This document shows, in pieces, positions 62,341 through 64,000 of a stretch of DNA of 64,000 nt. The translations under genes were made by a program, and so were the position numbers. The stretch's first letter is position 1. The number at the start of each line of letters is the position of its first letter. The notes beneath the pieces are model-generated. The model ran no database searches, was not told the DNA's origin, and saw only the letters and a program-made list of their open reading frames with translations. This DNA is from Candidatus Gillettellia adelgis (GTDB taxonomy: Bacteria > Pseudomonadota > Gammaproteobacteria > Enterobacterales > Enterobacteriaceae): assembly GCA_020541285.1 (NCBI GenBank), contig CP047043.1:1116001-1180000 (forward strand), given 5' to 3'.

Positions 62341-64000
62341 TTATGAACCAAATATGTCTTGTATCCAGTCAGTAATCTTTCTGCTATCTTCTTGGTCATT
62401 TTCAACATTCTGATTATGCTCTTGTATAGTTATTTTGCTAGACTGACACAAACCCTCTGGTTTTTCAATCCAAACAGGTATAGTGCGTAAATTACTACCA
62501 TCACTGTCGCATATAAAGTTTCCTGACACATCAATCATCATTGGATTAATATTCTCAGGCGGTTGTAGTATCAATGGCAATGGCGTTTGATTTTCTAGAT
62601 AACGACGGTATAAAGTCAGAGCACCATTAGCGCCTGTTAATTTAGTAGAGCCATTATTATCACGCCCCACCCAAGTGATCACAACTTCTTTACCATCAAT
62701 ACCAACAAACCAACTATCGCGCAAATCATTAGTAGTGCCAGTCTTTGCTGCTAAATTATAGCGCGAAAACTGCAGCGATAAAGAACGGGAGGTTCCATAG
62801 ATTACACCTTGCTGCATCGCATATAATGTTAAGTACGCTGCTTGTGCTGGCACCATAGATTCTGCTTGAGGAAAACTATGATATAATACCACTCCTTCAT
62901 CAGTCATGACTGAACGCACTGCGGATAGTGTCGCGCGTTTGCCACCACCAGCAATAGTCTGATACTCCTGCGCTACTTCCATTGGTGTCAAACCTATCGC
63001 CCCTAACAACATTGAAGGTACTAAGTTGATTCCTGTGCTTGGAACACCTAACAACCTTAAGGTAGCACCAATTTGAGGTAAGCCTACAGATAAACCAAGG
63101 TTGACCGTAGGCACGTTCAATGAATCAGCTAGCGCATCAACTAGTAACACTTGTTTCCGGAACTTATGATCATAATTATTTGGCTGCCAAATAACACCAT
63201 GCGACTGCTGTAAAAGCAACGGCTCATCTATCAGCCAAGTATTAAGACGATACTTATCCGGCTCAGATAGCGCAGCTAAATATGTTGGAGGTTTAGCTAA
63301 CGAACCGACTAGACGCCGCGCCTGCACCGCGCGATTAAATCCAGCAAACTGCGGGTTAGCACCACCTACTACGGCTCTAATTTCACCACTTAAGCGATCG
63401 ACAATAACCATTGCCGCCTCCAAATCCTTCATGTAGCAGGAAGAACGTAGAGCTGCTATACCGAATAACACTGCTTTTTCCGCTGCATCTTGCGATACTG
63501 GGTCTAATGTGGTAAATATTTTCATGCCAGACAAGTTATTAACTTGATTGCCTAGTTTATCTTGCAACTCCTGACGCACTATCTGCATAAATGCAGGTTG
63601 CGGCGTAATAAATCCACCTTTTGGTTGTATGTTTAATGGATATTGACGTAGTATATTATATCGATTAACACAAATAATATTTTTTTTAAGCAAAAGTTTA
63701 AGTACTAAATTACGGCGCTCTAATGCCACGGAGGGATGGCGCCAAGGATTATAAAATGAAGCACCTTTAACCATACCTACCAGCAATGCTTGCTGATCAA
63801 GATTTAGCTCAGCTACCGGACGACCAAAGTAATATAAGCTAGCTAGTGGGAACCCACGAATTTGATCGTTACCACTCTGACCAAGGTACACTTCATTCAA
63901 ATACAGTTCAAGAATACGATCTTTACTATAACGATAGTCCATTAACAATGCCATATAGGCTTCATTAACCTTGCGCCATAGTGAACGCTCGTTGGTCAGA
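62341..64000 (-). CDS. mrcB: Penicillin-binding protein 1B, bifunctional (partial, N-terminus outside window)
   Basis: Polymerises and cross-links peptidoglycan. The frame is open to the window edge (LTNERSLWRKVNEAYM precedes the first internal ATG at 63954). Glycosyltransferase motifs YSKDRILELYLNEVYLGQSG and ALLVGMVKGASFYNPWRHP are present. The transpeptidase domain has the serine motif SLAK (VGSLAKPPTYL), SLN (ADSLNVPTVN) and KTG (AAKTGTTND). The C-terminus ITDWIQDIFGS matches E. coli. Together with CpoB and Tol-Pal it indicates a cell wall still built by the bacterium itself. Confidence 0.96.
   Translation of the reverse strand, partial: LTNERSLWRKVNEAYMALLMDYRYSKDRILELYLNEVYLGQSGNDQIRGFPLASLYYFGRPVAELNLDQQALLVGMVKGASFYNPWRHPSVALERRNLVLKLLLKKNIICVNRYNILRQYPLNIQPKGGFITPQPAFMQIVRQELQDKLGNQVNNLSGMKIFTTLDPVSQDAAEKAVLFGIAALRSSCYMKDLEAAMVIVDRLSGEIRAVVGGANPQFAGFNRAVQARRLVGSLAKPPTYLAALSEPDKYRLNTWLIDEPLLLQQSHGVIWQPNNYDHKFRKQVLLVDALADSLNVPTVNLGLSVGLPQIGATLRLLGVPSTGINLVPSMLLGAIGLTPMEVAQEYQTIAGGGKRATLSAVRSVMTDEGVVLYHSFPQAESMVPAQAAYLTLYAMQQGVIYGTSRSLSLQFSRYNLAAKTGTTNDLRDSWFVGIDGKEVVITWVGRDNNGSTKLTGANGALTLYRRYLENQTPLPLILQPPENINPMMIDVSGNFICDSDGSNLRTIPVWIEKPEGLCQSSKITIQEHNQNVENDQEDSRKITDWIQDIFGS

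Overview
The window is a 64 kb piece of an AT-rich, strongly reduced gammaproteobacterial genome. Every protein that can be recognised is closest in sequence and length to its Enterobacterales (E. coli/Sodalis-type) counterpart. The gene order is a mosaic of short enterobacterial blocks (dnaN-gyrB; rpmF-fabH-fabD-fabG-acpP; str, S10, spc and alpha operons; tusDCB; nrdAB-yfaE; tolQRAB-pal-cpoB; mnmA-hflD-purB). There are no mobile elements, prophage, CRISPR or restriction genes, and I found no tRNA or rRNA gene. About two thirds of the window is intact coding sequence; the rest is long, AT-rich, non-coding DNA. This is the profile of an intracellular insect endosymbiont (Sodalis-allied, for example of the mealybug type) still in the process of genome reduction. 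The species cannot be fixed from the sequence alone.

Layout. 1-12 kb: end of dnaN, gyrB, and a fatty-acid block (rpmF, fabH, fabD, fabG, acpP), then nfuA. 13.7-32.2 kb: one long minus-strand translation block, in transcription order rpsL-rpsG-fusA-tuf, then the complete S10, spc and alpha operons down to rplQ. It has a consensus promoter before rpsL, a promoter before rpsJ and a hairpin terminator after rplQ. 32.3-33.7 kb: tusDCB (tRNA thiolation). 35-42.6 kb: queA, yfaY, yfaE, nrdB, nrdA (nrdA carries a frameshift in a poly-A tract). 46.6-49.2 kb: gyrA. 51-56 kb: the Tol-Pal envelope system. 57-60.6 kb: purB, hflD, mnmA. 62.3 kb to the end: mrcB, cut by the window edge.

The most informative result is in the gaps. 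Conceptual translation of the non-coding DNA shows colinear, stop-ridden relics of the genes that enterobacteria carry at exactly those places: recF, plsX, fabF, gntX, yheO, tgt, ubiG, ybgC, nudJ, rluE and, weakly, yceD. The long spacers are therefore dead genes decaying in place. This has functional consequences: queA survives beside a dead tgt, phospholipid and fatty-acid synthesis has lost plsX and fabF at this locus, and ubiquinone synthesis has lost ubiG. I did not find a new multi-gene system; a few coding-like or structured stretches that I could not identify are listed as findings.
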